A DNA stretch of 64,000 nt from NCBI GenBank assembly GCA_947497175.1, contig CANMFM010000007.1, positions 186,001 to 250,000 on the forward strand. Direction: 5' to 3'. The stretch comes from an uncultured Aquimarina sp. (lineage in GTDB: Bacteria; Bacteroidota; Bacteroidia; Flavobacteriales; Flavobacteriaceae). A program made the translations under genes and the position numbers. The notes under the pieces were generated by a model. That model made no database searches. It was not told the origin of the DNA and saw only the letters and a program-made list of their open reading frames with translations. This document shows positions 17,900 through 27,686 of the stretch, piece by piece. Position 1 is the first letter of the stretch. Each line of letters starts with the position of its first letter.

Positions 17900-19171
17900 T
17901 TAAAGCTTAAAGCCATCGGGAATAACAGAACGACTTTTAATAACAATTATTCCATCTTTGATAACGTAAGTATCTTCTTCGGTATCTGATAAATGCTCGC
18001 CTCCTACAATAGTTACATTATTACCAATTCTGGCATCCTTGTCAATAATAGTGTTTTGGATCAGACAATTTTCGCCAACCCCAAAAGATGGTATTTGATG
18101 TTTGACATTCTTTTCTAATTGATCAATACTCTCATAAGAATTACTACCAATCATATAGGAATCTCTTATTATCGTATTTTTTCCTATTCTAGAGCGTATA
18201 CCAATCACAGAACGTTTTATTTCTTTAGCATTAATAATACATCCCTCGGCAATCATAGATTTATCTAACAATGTACCTGATATTTTTGAAGGCGGTAAAA
18301 TTCTTGGTCTTGTAAGAACACTAGAAGAATTATCAAACAGATCAAACTGTGGTACATCGTCTGTTAAATTAATATTGGCTTCATAAAAGGCTGCAACATT
18401 ACCAATATCTGTCCAATAGCCTTCATACTGATAAGCTAAAACTTTATGAGTATCAATCGACTGCGGTATGATTTCTTTTCCAAAATCTATAGTATCTGGA
18501 TTTGATAAGATGTCTACCAACAGCTGTCTATTAAAAACATAAATTCCCATTGAGGCTAAATAGTGTCTGTTTTCGTTCTTCATTTCTTCACTAACCTCTG
18601 ATTCCCATCCTTGTAATGTATCTAGGTCGGGTTTTTCTATAAAGGAAGAAATAAAATTTTTATCATCCGTTTTTAAAATACCAAATTCAGTTGCTTCTTT
18701 TGATTTAACAGGTAATGTTGCTACAGAAATATCGGCACCATGGTTGATATGATTATGTATCATTTCATTAAAATCCATTTTGTACAATTGATCCCCAGAA
18801 AGAATTAGTGCATACTCAAACTCATGATTTAGCAGATGATGCATGGATTGTCGTACAGCATCTGCTGTACCTTGATACCATGTTTTGTTATCTGGAGTTT
18901 GCTCTGCTGCTAAAATATCCACAAAAGCATCACTAAATATACTAAAGGCATATGTATTCTTTATGTGTCTGTTTAAGGAAGCAGAATTAAATTGTGTGAG
19001 CACAAACATCCTTTTAATATCACAATGAATACAATTGGAAATAGGAATATCGACCAATCTATATTTTCCAGCAATAGATACTGCTGGCTTAGAACGTTTC
19101 TCTGTAAGCGGGAATAATCGGGTACCTTGACCTCCTCCCAAAATAATTGCCAGGACTTTTTTATTGATCAT
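17900..19171 (-). CDS. glgC: glucose-1-phosphate adenylyltransferase
   Basis: A 423-aa enzyme making ADP-glucose from glucose-1-phosphate and ATP, the committed step of glycogen synthesis. The N-terminal nucleotidyltransferase domain has AIILGGGQGTRLFPLTEKRSKPAV, and GDQLYKMDF and GTADAVRQ are further substrate-binding blocks. A C-terminal left-handed beta-helix (about 300-420) carries hexapeptide-like repeats such as IGNNVTIVGG. The length is normal. It begins 4 bp after glgA ends, so the two are tightly coupled. Confidence 0.95.
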   Translation of the reverse strand: MINKKVLAIILGGGQGTRLFPLTEKRSKPAVSIAGKYRLVDIPISNCIHCDIKRMFVLTQFNSASLNRHIKNTYAFSIFSDAFVDILAAEQTPDNKTWYQGTADAVRQSMHHLLNHEFEYALILSGDQLYKMDFNEMIHNHINHGADISVATLPVKSKEATEFGILKTDDKNFISSFIEKPDLDTLQGWESEVSEEMKNENRHYLASMGIYVFNRQLLVDILSNPDTIDFGKEIIPQSIDTHKVLAYQYEGYWTDIGNVAAFYEANINLTDDVPQFDLFDNSSSVLTRPRILPPSKISGTLLDKSMIAEGCIINAKEIKRSVIGIRSRIGKNTIIRDSYMIGSNSYESIDQLEKNVKHQIPSFGVGENCLIQNTIIDKDARIGNNVTIVGGEHLSDTEEDTYVIKDGIIVIKSRSVIPDGFKL

Positions 19172-19175
19172 TTAA

Positions 19176-20585
19176 TTAGGGTATTAGTGATTTATATAGA
19201 GTTACATATTGATTTGCGGAATGATCCCAAGAATGATCAATTTTCATGATTCTTTTTTGGTTTTTTTTGTATTCCTTTTGATTATCATAAAAGGCAATTC
19301 CTCTTTTTATAGAGTAATTGACATCCCATGTTGTCGTTTGATCATGACAAATCCCGAATCCATCATCACCGATATCGATCACGGTATCTTTAAGTCCTCC
19401 GGTTCGTCTAACGATGGGTATAGATCCGTATCGCAAAGCATACATTTGGTTAAGTCCGCAAGGTTCAACTCTTGATGGCATCATCAAAAAATCTGCCCCG
19501 GCATATATAATATGAGATAACTTTTCATCATATCCTATATGTATATAGCAACGACCAATAAAATTTTCGCGTAATACAGTTAGACGTTCTTCGATTGCTG
19601 TATCTCCAGAACCAAGTATTATTATATTAATATCAGTATTGCTTAACGCTTCTTCTATTATTTCTGGAAGTAAATCAGCACCTTTTTCACCTACAAGTCT
19701 ACCTATAAATACAAAAAGTGGCTTAGCAATATTCAAATTGTACTGATCGCAAAGCCATTTTTTGTTTGCCTTTTTACCAGAAACAACATTGTTTTGACTA
19801 TAATTTTTAATGATGAACAGATCTGTCTCAGGATTCCATATTTGTGTGTCAATTCCATTTAAAATACCAATACATTTACTTTTCTCATGGCGTAACAGCT
19901 CCTCAAGACCATTTGCTTTGGCTTGAAGCTCCTTCATATAGCTAGGCGAAACTGTAGTAACGCGCCAAGCACATTTGATTGCAGAAGCCATTGGATTAAT
20001 ACAATTACCCCAATCTAACAAACCTATCTTTTTCTTATCAAAATCTGGTAAATAAGATAATTTCTCAAAAGAAATCTGACCCTGATATTGTGCATTATGA
20101 ATTGTGAAAACCGTTGGGATCTTTTGAAGATTGGGATCAGATTTTGTATGTTTTAGCATAAATGGAATCAAACCCGTATGGTGATCATGACAATGAATGA
20201 TGTCTGGAAGTTCTTCTAGCGAAGTAAGCCAGTCTACAGTAGCCAATTGAAACGAGATAAAACGCTGAGTATCGTTTGCATAATTATAAACATCTTTGGT
20301 ATCTAATAATCCTTCTATATAAATTTGAAAAACATCAAATCCCAAATCTGGAGACACAACCTTCCTTATAGCGTAGGTATACGAAACCTTATCTAACCAT
20401 AGTGCTCCCTCATGAATATACTTATACTTGGCTTTTTTCACAAAGTCATTAGTATAACAAGGCATCACAACAGAAGCTGTGTGTCCCAGTTTCTGTTGAT
20501 ATTTTGGCAAAGCCCCTACTACATCTGCCAGCCCACCTACTTTTGCTATTGGGTAGCATTCAAAACTTGTGTGAAGAATATTCAT
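19176..20585 (-). CDS. glgA: glycogen synthase (ADP-glucose dependent)
   Basis: A 469-aa GT5 glycosyltransferase that extends alpha-1,4-glucan from ADP-glucose. The N-terminus has ECYPIAKVGGLADVVGALP, with the K-x-GGL motif that binds ADP-glucose. The C-terminal GT-B half has FIGRLVGEKGADL and MMPSRVEPCGLNQMYALRYG with the catalytic Glu region. It is the first gene of the glg operon; the 206-bp upstream gap probably holds the promoter, which I could not define. Confidence 0.95.
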   Translation of the reverse strand: MNILHTSFECYPIAKVGGLADVVGALPKYQQKLGHTASVVMPCYTNDFVKKAKYKYIHEGALWLDKVSYTYAIRKVVSPDLGFDVFQIYIEGLLDTKDVYNYANDTQRFISFQLATVDWLTSLEELPDIIHCHDHHTGLIPFMLKHTKSDPNLQKIPTVFTIHNAQYQGQISFEKLSYLPDFDKKKIGLLDWGNCINPMASAIKCAWRVTTVSPSYMKELQAKANGLEELLRHEKSKCIGILNGIDTQIWNPETDLFIIKNYSQNNVVSGKKANKKWLCDQYNLNIAKPLFVFIGRLVGEKGADLLPEIIEEALSNTDINIIILGSGDTAIEERLTVLRENFIGRCYIHIGYDEKLSHIIYAGADFLMMPSRVEPCGLNQMYALRYGSIPIVRRTGGLKDTVIDIGDDGFGICHDQTTTWDVNYSIKRGIAFYDNQKEYKKNQKRIMKIDHSWDHSANQYVTLYKSLIP

Positions 20586-20791
20586 TAAAAAAGTTCAATG
20601 TGATGGTTACATAGTTAACGATTTTTTAAAAATCATTTAAAGCTATGAAAAACTGGATAAAAAGCACATTCAATTCTCTTAAAAAGAGGCGGTTTTAATG
20701 ATTATTTAATAATAAAACAATTAAAAAATTAAAAAGTACGTAATCTTGTCATATTATTGTTATAAAATAGATTACCAAACGTAACATTACG

Positions 20792-21592
20792 TTATTTACG
20801 AATTGATCGAAGTGCCTTTTTGATAATATATTGAGTCTCTTTGGTGTTTGACTCTTTTTCCCATTGTTTACATAGATTAATAACCCAATCTTGTCGAGTC
20901 TTACCAGCGTCATTCAACCAGTTTCCTACAGAATCTCTAACGTATTTTGAAGGGTCAGATTTAAGAGGTTCTAGTATTGCAACTCCCTTTTGTGGATGTT
21001 CTTTTAATACATCAATTTTTTTAGTCCAAACCCCAATAGGTCTTGTAACTTCTGCAGTATATCGGCGTATATTTTCATCTGTATCTAAAGTCCACTGCGC
21101 TAAAATACGAATAGCTTTTTCAAGATCCGAAATAATAGCTTCTTTTACAGCAAAAATAGCCACTTCTCTAACACCAAAGTGTGTATCGGCACAATATTGC
21201 TTGATTGCACTAAGTTTTTTACTTATCTCGTTTTCCTGAAGTCCTGACCAGTAGGCTGCCCAACATCTGGGAACATCTGAAGTGTGCTTCGATAAATAGG
21301 CTAAGATATCAGGATCGTTAGTTAGTTGCATAAACTCTAAACCAATAATTTTAGTGTTTGAATTGGCCGAAGGTTTTTTTTGTGCCGAAATTGCTTCATA
21401 AAAACGATCATACCAATCCAGTTTTCCTATATCTTTCAGAATGATTTGTAATAACTTTAGTTGGTCTACAGCCAACCATTCCATTAGGTTAGCCGTTTCT
21501 ATACGCCCTTGATTTAAATATTCAAGGACTTCTTGATCAAGGTCTTTTAAGCTTCTGGCTCCTTTCCTATCACGTATATGTTGTGGTATCAT
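20792..21592 (-). CDS. HEAT-repeat DNA alkylation repair protein (AlkC/AlkD-like)
   Basis: A 266-aa, almost fully helical protein matching the alkylpurine DNA glycosylase-like ALR/HEAT superfamily. Diagnostic stretches are RRYTAEVTRPIGVW in the middle and DPSKYVRDSVGNWLNDAGK near the C-terminus, a signature of AlkC/AlkD-type proteins. Family members flip no base but excise N3/N7-alkylated purines from DNA; activity here is inferred. It appears monocistronic. Whether it is closer to AlkC or AlkD cannot be settled by eye. Confidence 0.8.
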   Translation of the reverse strand: MIPQHIRDRKGARSLKDLDQEVLEYLNQGRIETANLMEWLAVDQLKLLQIILKDIGKLDWYDRFYEAISAQKKPSANSNTKIIGLEFMQLTNDPDILAYLSKHTSDVPRCWAAYWSGLQENEISKKLSAIKQYCADTHFGVREVAIFAVKEAIISDLEKAIRILAQWTLDTDENIRRYTAEVTRPIGVWTKKIDVLKEHPQKGVAILEPLKSDPSKYVRDSVGNWLNDAGKTRQDWVINLCKQWEKESNTKETQYIIKKALRSIRK

Positions 21593-21663
21593 AATTTAGA
21601 TAAATAGTAAAAACACCGCCAAATTATAAAACTGACGGTATGGATCATTGATTATTTTGTAAC

Positions 21664-22056
21664 CTACTCTTCAAAATGATTAAATGTATCAAAGTGGTAC
21701 ATTTGTATTGATTCTGGTTTTATTATATTAAATACTGCCAGGGCGTTTTGATTTTTCATAATATCAGTTGCTGCAGCTTTTGCCGATTTTATATCAGTCC
21801 AATATACAATATCTATATATTTTTTATCACCTGTACCGGCTGTGGTTCTTTCTATAAATCCGGGATATAATTTTATGATGTCGTTTAAAGAAGATAATAT
21901 AATCTCCGCCTCTTCTTTTGAATAGCCTTCATGGATTTCAAATAATACAACTTCGACTACATTCGATTTGTTTTTTATAGACAGCAAGTTTTGATCCGGT
22001 GTTGCAGTAGAACTAAATAGTAAGTTTACCATAATGAATAGAATTAATGTGTTCAT
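21664..22056 (-). CDS. secreted dimeric alpha/beta-barrel (ABM-like) protein
   Basis: A 130-aa protein with a short signal-like N-terminus (MNTLILFIMVNLLFSSTA). The rest resembles the ferredoxin-like ABM/Dabb fold: strand VVEVVLFEIHEGYS, helix, PGFIERTTAGTG, strand YIDIVYWTD, helix SAKAAATDIM. No catalytic residue can be named. It is 62 bp after the WYL regulator gene on the same strand and so is a candidate target or partner of it. Function unknown. Confidence 0.65.
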   Translation of the reverse strand: MNTLILFIMVNLLFSSTATPDQNLLSIKNKSNVVEVVLFEIHEGYSKEEAEIILSSLNDIIKLYPGFIERTTAGTGDKKYIDIVYWTDIKSAKAAATDIMKNQNALAVFNIIKPESIQMYHFDTFNHFEE

Positions 22057-22118
22057 GAGTATTAATTTTAATCAAAACTAAAACCAGTCTATGACAACCT
22101 TATGTCAGTAGTATTTTT

Positions 22119-22820
22119 TTAAGAAGAAATATTTGTTCTATAGAGGTGTGCTCTTCTATTATAGTAATCTTCTAAAGTAAATCGTTGTTGAGTAAAAAGC
22201 TCCTGAGTTTCGATCAGATGTATGATACGATCGGTTCTAAACTCACGATAATCTTCGCGCAATCTACAGTATGCGATCAAAATCCAAGTATTGTTAGTAA
22301 AATACACCCCCAAAGGCTCGATCAACCTTTTGCTATACTCTTTGTCTGCTTTAGCGTATTGAATTTCTAATACCCTAAAATCGGTGATCGATTGTTGAAT
22401 TATAGACAACGAATTGCTGGGATGGATCTCTCGTTTTGAATAGGTAAAAATTCGTTGTTCTAAAATTTCAAGTTTCTTTTTTTGTGTTGTTTTAAGAACT
22501 GCGATAACTTTTTCAATAGCATCATGATACTCTTTAATTAGCGATTGATCGTTGTTTGTTTCTATAATTTTTGAAGCTGTTAAGAGTGCATTCGCTTCTT
22601 TTTCGGTAAACATTACGGGGGGTAAAGCATACCCATCGACTAAAAAATACCCTGTACCTGCTTCGGCACCTATAGGTACTCCTGCATCGGTAAGCGCCTG
22701 CATATCACGATATATAGTACGCAAACTGACTTCAAATTTATCCGCAAGTTCTGCTGCTTGCACTACTTTTTTAGATTGTAGCTTAACTAATATTGCTGTT
22801 AAACGATGTAGGCGTTTCAT
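22119..22820 (-). CDS. WYL-domain transcriptional regulator (YafY family)
   Basis: A 233-aa regulator. Residues 1-57 are an HTH_11/DeoR-like winged helix (RLTAILVKLQ, then ELADKFEVSLRTIYRDMQALTDAGVP). After PPVMFTEKEANALL comes a WYL domain (about 135-205; NNTWILIAYCRLREDYREFRTDRI) thought to bind a ligand such as nucleotides or ssDNA. In the family it regulates nearby genes, DNA-damage responses or defence. Its start lies 108 bp from the end of the antiporter gene; the downstream ABM-like gene may be co-transcribed. Confidence 0.9.
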   Translation of the reverse strand: MKRLHRLTAILVKLQSKKVVQAAELADKFEVSLRTIYRDMQALTDAGVPIGAEAGTGYFLVDGYALPPVMFTEKEANALLTASKIIETNNDQSLIKEYHDAIEKVIAVLKTTQKKKLEILEQRIFTYSKREIHPSNSLSIIQQSITDFRVLEIQYAKADKEYSKRLIEPLGVYFTNNTWILIAYCRLREDYREFRTDRIIHLIETQELFTQQRFTLEDYYNRRAHLYRTNISS

Positions 22821-22928
22821 CTGTTGTTATTATTTTTTTTAGATGTCAGATGGATTTCTTCAGTTTACTTCTTTTTAGCAAAAATTTGTAAGATGACCTA
22901 CACAAAAATAACGCGATGACCTATTATT

Positions 22929-24245
22929 TTATTCTGTTTCACGCACATCTGGCGTTGTCGAATCATCAATATCACTTAAATCTGTAGTATTATTAATGAA
23001 ATATTCTGTTTCTGCTATAGTGTCTTCAGAAGCAACAGAAGCCTCTTCTAACGGTTCTGGGTTCATTTTTTTATCTCTAATCATTCCCCCTGTCATGACC
23101 AAGCTGGTTCCTATAATTACAAATAAGAGTATTCCTGGTTCAAAACCTTCTACAGTGGCCTCTATTGGGATCGCATAAAATAGAAGTACCGTAATCAACC
23201 CTCTTGGAGCTATAAATAATTGAGGAAAAATATCTTTTCCCATAAATAATCGTAATAATCCATAACGTATCCCATAGATAGAGATCAAAATTAAGATACT
23301 TATCAAGGTTACCTTAAGGCTCAATAAGGAAGAAAGTACTATAGTGACCCCGAAAATAACAAAAAATAAAGTACGCACTACAAAAGCGGTTTCTGCCGTG
23401 ATTACATGCAATTCATGATAGATCGCTTTCGCTTTTTCAAAATCTAAATATTGTCTCAGCTTACCCTGAAAGAATAATTTCATATTGGCTATTACCAATC
23501 CAAAAATTAAGATGATAATTAAAGAGGATAGGTGCATTTTTTTTCCCAATCCGTATAATAATAAGAGTACTGCTATCAACAGAAATAGTTTTACCTGACT
23601 TTTAATTTTTTGGAAAATTAGAATAATTGCATAACTGGCGATCAGAGATATAATAATGGTTAAAATTAGATTTAAAAAAAATCCTCCAACTCCAGAATCT
23701 TCTGCGGGGTTTAATCTTCCGGTTAGAAAATAAAACAACATAATCCCAAGAATATCAGAAAACGTACTTTCATAAACATGGAATTCTTTTTTTTCTTCAG
23801 ATAAACCGCTAACACTTGGAATAATAATGGCACTACTTAATATCGACAAAGGCGTAGCATACAACCAGGCAGATTGCATCGTCATACCATCAATTAAGGC
23901 TTTAAGGATTACTGCTGCAATAAAAGTAGATGCAACCAATCCAATTAAAGCAATAGCCATCGATTTAAGAATGGGCATCAGTTTATCGCTTTTGAGTTTT
24001 AGCTCTAATGCAGCTTCAAGTACAATCATAATTAATCCCACAATCCCTAAAACTTCTAACATTGGGAAAAAATCAATAGTATTAGTACCAAAAGCTTTGA
24101 TAGCATATTGAAGAATAATACCTAATATAATTAGCATCAATACTGCAGGAATATTCGTTCTTTTTGCGATACCATTAAAAATAAATGATAAAATAATAAC
24201 TACTGAGACTTCAATGATAAGATTGTACGAAGAAAAAATTTCCAT
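22929..24245 (-). CDS. Na+/H+ antiporter, CPA1/CPA2-type
   Basis: A 438-aa integral membrane protein with about 12 hydrophobic helices, matching the sodium/hydrogen exchanger family (NhaP/Kef-like). ISVVIILSF-type helices at the start, GIVGLIMIVLEAALELKL and SAIIIPSVSGLS in the middle, and the late FPQLFIAPRGLITVLLFYAIP (APRG motif) are family-like. A hydrophilic acidic tail of about 45 residues follows the last helix. The exported ion is inferred only from family. It appears monocistronic. Confidence 0.88.
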   Translation of the reverse strand: MEIFSSYNLIIEVSVVIILSFIFNGIAKRTNIPAVLMLIILGIILQYAIKAFGTNTIDFFPMLEVLGIVGLIMIVLEAALELKLKSDKLMPILKSMAIALIGLVASTFIAAVILKALIDGMTMQSAWLYATPLSILSSAIIIPSVSGLSEEKKEFHVYESTFSDILGIMLFYFLTGRLNPAEDSGVGGFFLNLILTIIISLIASYAIILIFQKIKSQVKLFLLIAVLLLLYGLGKKMHLSSLIIILIFGLVIANMKLFFQGKLRQYLDFEKAKAIYHELHVITAETAFVVRTLFFVIFGVTIVLSSLLSLKVTLISILILISIYGIRYGLLRLFMGKDIFPQLFIAPRGLITVLLFYAIPIEATVEGFEPGILLFVIIGTSLVMTGGMIRDKKMNPEPLEEASVASEDTIAETEYFINNTTDLSDIDDSTTPDVRETE

Positions 24246-24650
24246 AAGTAGGTTTAAGGTTGATTAAGCTCATTAACGCATGAAAAGATAGTAAATTATT
24301 TTAAAGTAAAAGGATTATAGCATACTATAGACAGCGCTTACATGTAAAAAAGGTTTTTAGGGTTAAAATTATATCAGGTTAATATAAATTTAACCTTATA
24401 TACTTAGAAAATAGTATACCTTTATTCTTATAAGAACGTGTTATGAATTTAGAACTGGTTTCGGCCAAAATTCGTCAGTTCGAGTACTTCAACCTTGGGA
24501 GAAGTGTATCGAGAATAGAATTTTGGATAGAAAAAAGCTATTCTCGATACATTTTGCCTCCACTTTGTTATGACAAAATACTGGAATTGACGCTTTTTTT
24601 ATAATAATTTTCTTAAATGCACAACAGGTTTATAAGAAAACAATAATACT
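24246..24650. other. 405-bp intergenic region between divergent antiporter and pirin genes
   Basis: Contains a 120-bp imperfect palindrome (24473-24592) described separately and otherwise AT-rich sequence. A 53-codon ORF (24443-24604) lies on the palindrome and is rejected as a gene. Confidence 0.6.
24473..24592. repeat. 120-bp imperfect palindrome, REP/MITE-like element
   Basis: Outer arms CGTCAgTTCgAGTAcTTc and its partner (reverse complement of AAAATACTGGAATTGACG) match at 14 of 18 positions. The inner arms TGTATCGAGAATAG (24505-24518) and CTATTCTCGATACA (24538-24551) are perfect, with a 19-nt loop. This is the layout of small intergenic palindromic repeats in flavobacterial genomes. A shorter, decayed relative is at 27794-27816. 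Confidence 0.6.
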
Positions 24651-25541
24651 ATGTCTAATCAAGGTTTGATTATAGAAGAACGAAGTCGGGATATCGGTGA
24701 TTTTTTAGTTGGCAGGCTTATTCCCTTCAGAAAAAAACGCATGGTAGGTCCTTTCATCTTTATTGATCATATGGGCCCTGCACGTATAAAAAAAGGTCAG
24801 TACATGGATGTTGATCAGCATCCGCATATTGGTTTATCTACTTTGACATATATGCTTGAGGGAGAATTAGTACATCAGGATAGTATTGGTACAAATCAAC
24901 GTATCTCTCCAGGATCGGTTAATTGGATGGTTGCCGGTAAAGGAGTAACACATACCGAACGTACCCCTTATGATTTAAGAGAAGGAACTGAATTTATAGC
25001 TCATGGATATCAGATATGGGTTGCTTTACCCAAAGCGCTAGAAGATATCGAACCCGAGTTTCATCATGTACACGTTGAGGACTTACCCAGTTGGAATCAT
25101 AAAGGAGCTCATTTTCGGTTAATTGCCGGAAAAGGATACGGTCGCACCTCTCCTCTACCCGTACATTCTGATTTATTTATGGTTGAAATAAAAACAGAAG
25201 AGCAATATGAATTAAAAATCAAAGGAGAATTACAGGGTGAGATAGGTATTTGCATAGTTAAGGGTGCTATTGAAGCTTGTGATGATCGCATAGAACATGG
25301 TAATATGCTCGTCTCCAAAATCGAAGATAGTTGTTATATTACCTTAGAACCTCATACCCATGTTTTATTATTTGGTGGTGAACCTTTTGCTGAAGAACGT
25401 CACATATTTTGGAATTTTGTTTCTACCAGTAAAGAAAAAATTGAAACTGCAAAAAAGCGCTGGCAAAATCGTGAGTTTCCTGTTGTTCCTGGTGATAAAA
25501 CCTATATACCTTTACCGATCGATACTATGAAACGATCATAA
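24651..25541 (+). CDS. pirin family protein
   Basis: A 296-aa bicupin of the pirin family. The N-terminal cupin has the iron-binding pattern DQHPHIGLSTLTYMLEGEL, preceded by FIFIDHMGPARIKKG and followed by GSVNWMVAGKGVTHTER, where the metal-binding His and Glu lie. The C-terminal cupin has PHTHVLLFGGEPFAEERHIFWNFV, a standard pirin ending. Some pirins are quercetin dioxygenases or redox-sensing cofactors; no specific role can be claimed. It ends 19 bp before the convergent flavoprotein gene. Confidence 0.93.
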   Translation: MSNQGLIIEERSRDIGDFLVGRLIPFRKKRMVGPFIFIDHMGPARIKKGQYMDVDQHPHIGLSTLTYMLEGELVHQDSIGTNQRISPGSVNWMVAGKGVTHTERTPYDLREGTEFIAHGYQIWVALPKALEDIEPEFHHVHVEDLPSWNHKGAHFRLIAGKGYGRTSPLPVHSDLFMVEIKTEEQYELKIKGELQGEIGICIVKGAIEACDDRIEHGNMLVSKIEDSCYITLEPHTHVLLFGGEPFAEERHIFWNFVSTSKEKIETAKKRWQNREFPVVPGDKTYIPLPIDTMKRS

Positions 25542-25560
25542 TGGAACCAAATATTAACAC

Positions 25561-27186
25561 CTAATCTAATAGAGAAGCTATTAGATCTTCGTCGATGGTT
25601 TCATTTTCTATTTCTGTATCGCTATTATTGGACAATCCAACGGTTTCTAAAAATCCATTAGAAAACAATGTAGCCATCTGTTTGGAGAGTAGATTATTTC
25701 GATATTTTTTCCATTCTTTTGCTTTATCACCATACATATGCTCCACTAAACCAGGAAAACTCCAATCTGAATTTTTTCCCCAATGTAGTGTAAACGGAAT
25801 ATTATTTTGTTTCAATACCTGAATCATTCTGCGGGAGAATTCCTCTAAACTCATCAAATTTCTACTTTTCTTCCACAATACTCCGTCAATTTCTATCATG
25901 CATGTAACGGGAAATTTTGTAAACGCCAAAGTAGCTTCAGATTTTTTAACAAACCGCATCGCATAGATACCGGGTATAGGGCCTTCATTTTTTGTAAGAT
26001 CAATGAGTACTTTCAGAGCCTTCTCAGCGTTCTTACTATCAACACCGAAAGAGCATGCAAAAGCCGGTCCTTGATATGGAGCATCCCAAAAAGTTTCATA
26101 TAGTGTCCCCAATGATTCCTCATTTACCTCTGGCAAGATCTGTTTTTGTAACTGTTTTATAAAAAAAGGAATTCTTTTAGGGAACTTTTCACTGATTTTT
26201 ATCAAAAGATAGATCAAATCCCGATATACTGATTTTTCAATGGTGTTGAATGGATCCGGATACGTTGAGATGTATGGTTTTTTATACATTACTTCTACGA
26301 CGTATTGATCTTCGTTGGTATATGGATTTATAAATACCTTATAATGATATGGTCTTTTTGGCCTGCCATTAGCGTCGACTTCTCCTTCGATACGAAGATC
26401 TGAATCTGCAAAATCCATAGTTTTGGCCAATTTTAGCGCTGTATTTTTATCTATTTTTTTTACATATCGCTTTAACAAAAAGCGATCCTCTGCCTCTATA
26501 ACTACACCATGAATAAATCCAAAAGATCCTAAACTAACTAATGCAGCATTAAACAATTTATCATTACGAATTACTTTTGAGTTAATCTTCTGAATGAATG
26601 AATTGGCAAGTGCAGGTTTTGTATGGCGCTCTATATATACGATATCTTCCGGATTGGGGCCAATGATTAAATTAATTCCTACGACATAATCCTGAACCGA
26701 TCCTATATCTAAAGCAGAACCATGAACGCCAGTAGAAATGCAGCCAGCAATAGTTTGACCATTACTGGCTCCACTGGTTTTTAATGATTTACCATGAGCG
26801 CCTAAGGCCTGAGAAATCTCTTTGATTGTATTTCCACACTGAAAGAAAAATAAATTGTTATGTTCATACGATGATGCAAGATGAACATCTTCTGAAAATA
26901 TTGGTAAATCAAGATTCATATAACTGTTGTAGTGCATTCTATCTTTTTGATGCGCAATACTAGACATAGACCAACGTGCCCCGTAGGCTCTAAATCCCTC
27001 TTTGTTATCTGAAGCCTCTTTTATAAGACGTTGAATTTCTATTGCAGCATCATTATAGCGATCAATTGCAGAAGGTATATTTGCTTTTCCTTCTAGTTGT
27101 GTGATTTGTAATAGTTTTAAAGTAAAAGGACCATTTTTATGTAATGTATCCCAATGAGTTTTTGGATGAGAAGTCGTATTTGCCAT
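25561..27186 (-). CDS. FAD-binding lactone-oxidase-like protein
   Basis: A 541-aa VAO/PCMH-type flavoprotein. Residues about 60-240 form the FAD-binding domain, with GASNGQTIAGCISTGVHGS (the His may link FAD covalently) and LVSLGSFGFIHGV. The C-terminal domain has FTLHWGKNSDW, the HWxK motif of sugar-1,4-lactone oxidases (D-arabinono-/L-gulono-lactone oxidase type). It probably oxidises a sugar or lactone with O2 as acceptor; substrate unknown. It starts 6 bp after the Bor-like lipoprotein gene, so the two are co-transcribed. No signal peptide is visible. Confidence 0.85.
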   Translation of the reverse strand: MANTTSHPKTHWDTLHKNGPFTLKLLQITQLEGKANIPSAIDRYNDAAIEIQRLIKEASDNKEGFRAYGARWSMSSIAHQKDRMHYNSYMNLDLPIFSEDVHLASSYEHNNLFFFQCGNTIKEISQALGAHGKSLKTSGASNGQTIAGCISTGVHGSALDIGSVQDYVVGINLIIGPNPEDIVYIERHTKPALANSFIQKINSKVIRNDKLFNAALVSLGSFGFIHGVVIEAEDRFLLKRYVKKIDKNTALKLAKTMDFADSDLRIEGEVDANGRPKRPYHYKVFINPYTNEDQYVVEVMYKKPYISTYPDPFNTIEKSVYRDLIYLLIKISEKFPKRIPFFIKQLQKQILPEVNEESLGTLYETFWDAPYQGPAFACSFGVDSKNAEKALKVLIDLTKNEGPIPGIYAMRFVKKSEATLAFTKFPVTCMIEIDGVLWKKSRNLMSLEEFSRRMIQVLKQNNIPFTLHWGKNSDWSFPGLVEHMYGDKAKEWKKYRNNLLSKQMATLFSNGFLETVGLSNNSDTEIENETIDEDLIASLLD

Positions 27187-27192
27187 AGTTTA

Positions 27193-27552
27193 TTAGTTTT
27201 CAGGTTTCATACACACATACTTGATTTTTACTTTTCGTTTGCTTCCCAACGTAAACAGATATAAAAGATTACCGCCAAATGTATCTTTATATTCTACAGA
27301 AAATAGTTGACCAGATTCACACCCTAATCTTTTAACAGGGATCGTAATTTTATCAATAGCTACATTAGCTTTAATAACGGTATCTAAAACAAGTACTCTT
27401 TTGTCACGATACCAATCATCACGATTATTTTGATCAGGCATAGGAGCGCCATTCGTACTCACTAAGCGTACAGAATAACAGGAACCAAAAAACAATAGTA
27501 TACTACCAAATAATAGTACGTTTCGAAAACAAGTAATAACGAGTGTTGTCAT
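27193..27552 (-). CDS. Bor/Iss-like lipoprotein
   Basis: A 119-aa protein with a lipoprotein signal ending FFGSC (Cys25). The C-terminal half resembles the Bor/Iss lipoprotein pattern: a Cys followed by a run of strands, GNLLYLFTLG, then KVKIKYVC. In enterobacteria, Bor/Iss gives serum resistance; here the match is by pattern only and the role is unknown. It lies 6 bp upstream of the lactone-oxidase-like gene. Its own upstream region carries a GC-rich palindrome pair (27687-27738). CYSVRLVS after the lipobox is typical of a mature outer-membrane lipoprotein. Confidence 0.65.
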   Translation of the reverse strand: MTTLVITCFRNVLLFGSILLFFGSCYSVRLVSTNGAPMPDQNNRDDWYRDKRVLVLDTVIKANVAIDKITIPVKRLGCESGQLFSVEYKDTFGGNLLYLFTLGSKRKVKIKYVCMKPEN

Positions 27553-27686
27553 AATCTAATTTGATAAAATAGTATCTAATTAAGTATCCAAATTAATTAG
27601 TACCACTACATAAAAAATCACTATAAGTGGGGAAATTACTTATGACAATTGAGGAGTATAAAATTATGAATTATTCTATACTAAAG

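Noticed and set aside
24443-24604. 53-codon plus-strand ORF over the palindromic repeat
   Set aside because: It lies wholly on the inverted repeat, has no homology I recognise and no regulatory context.
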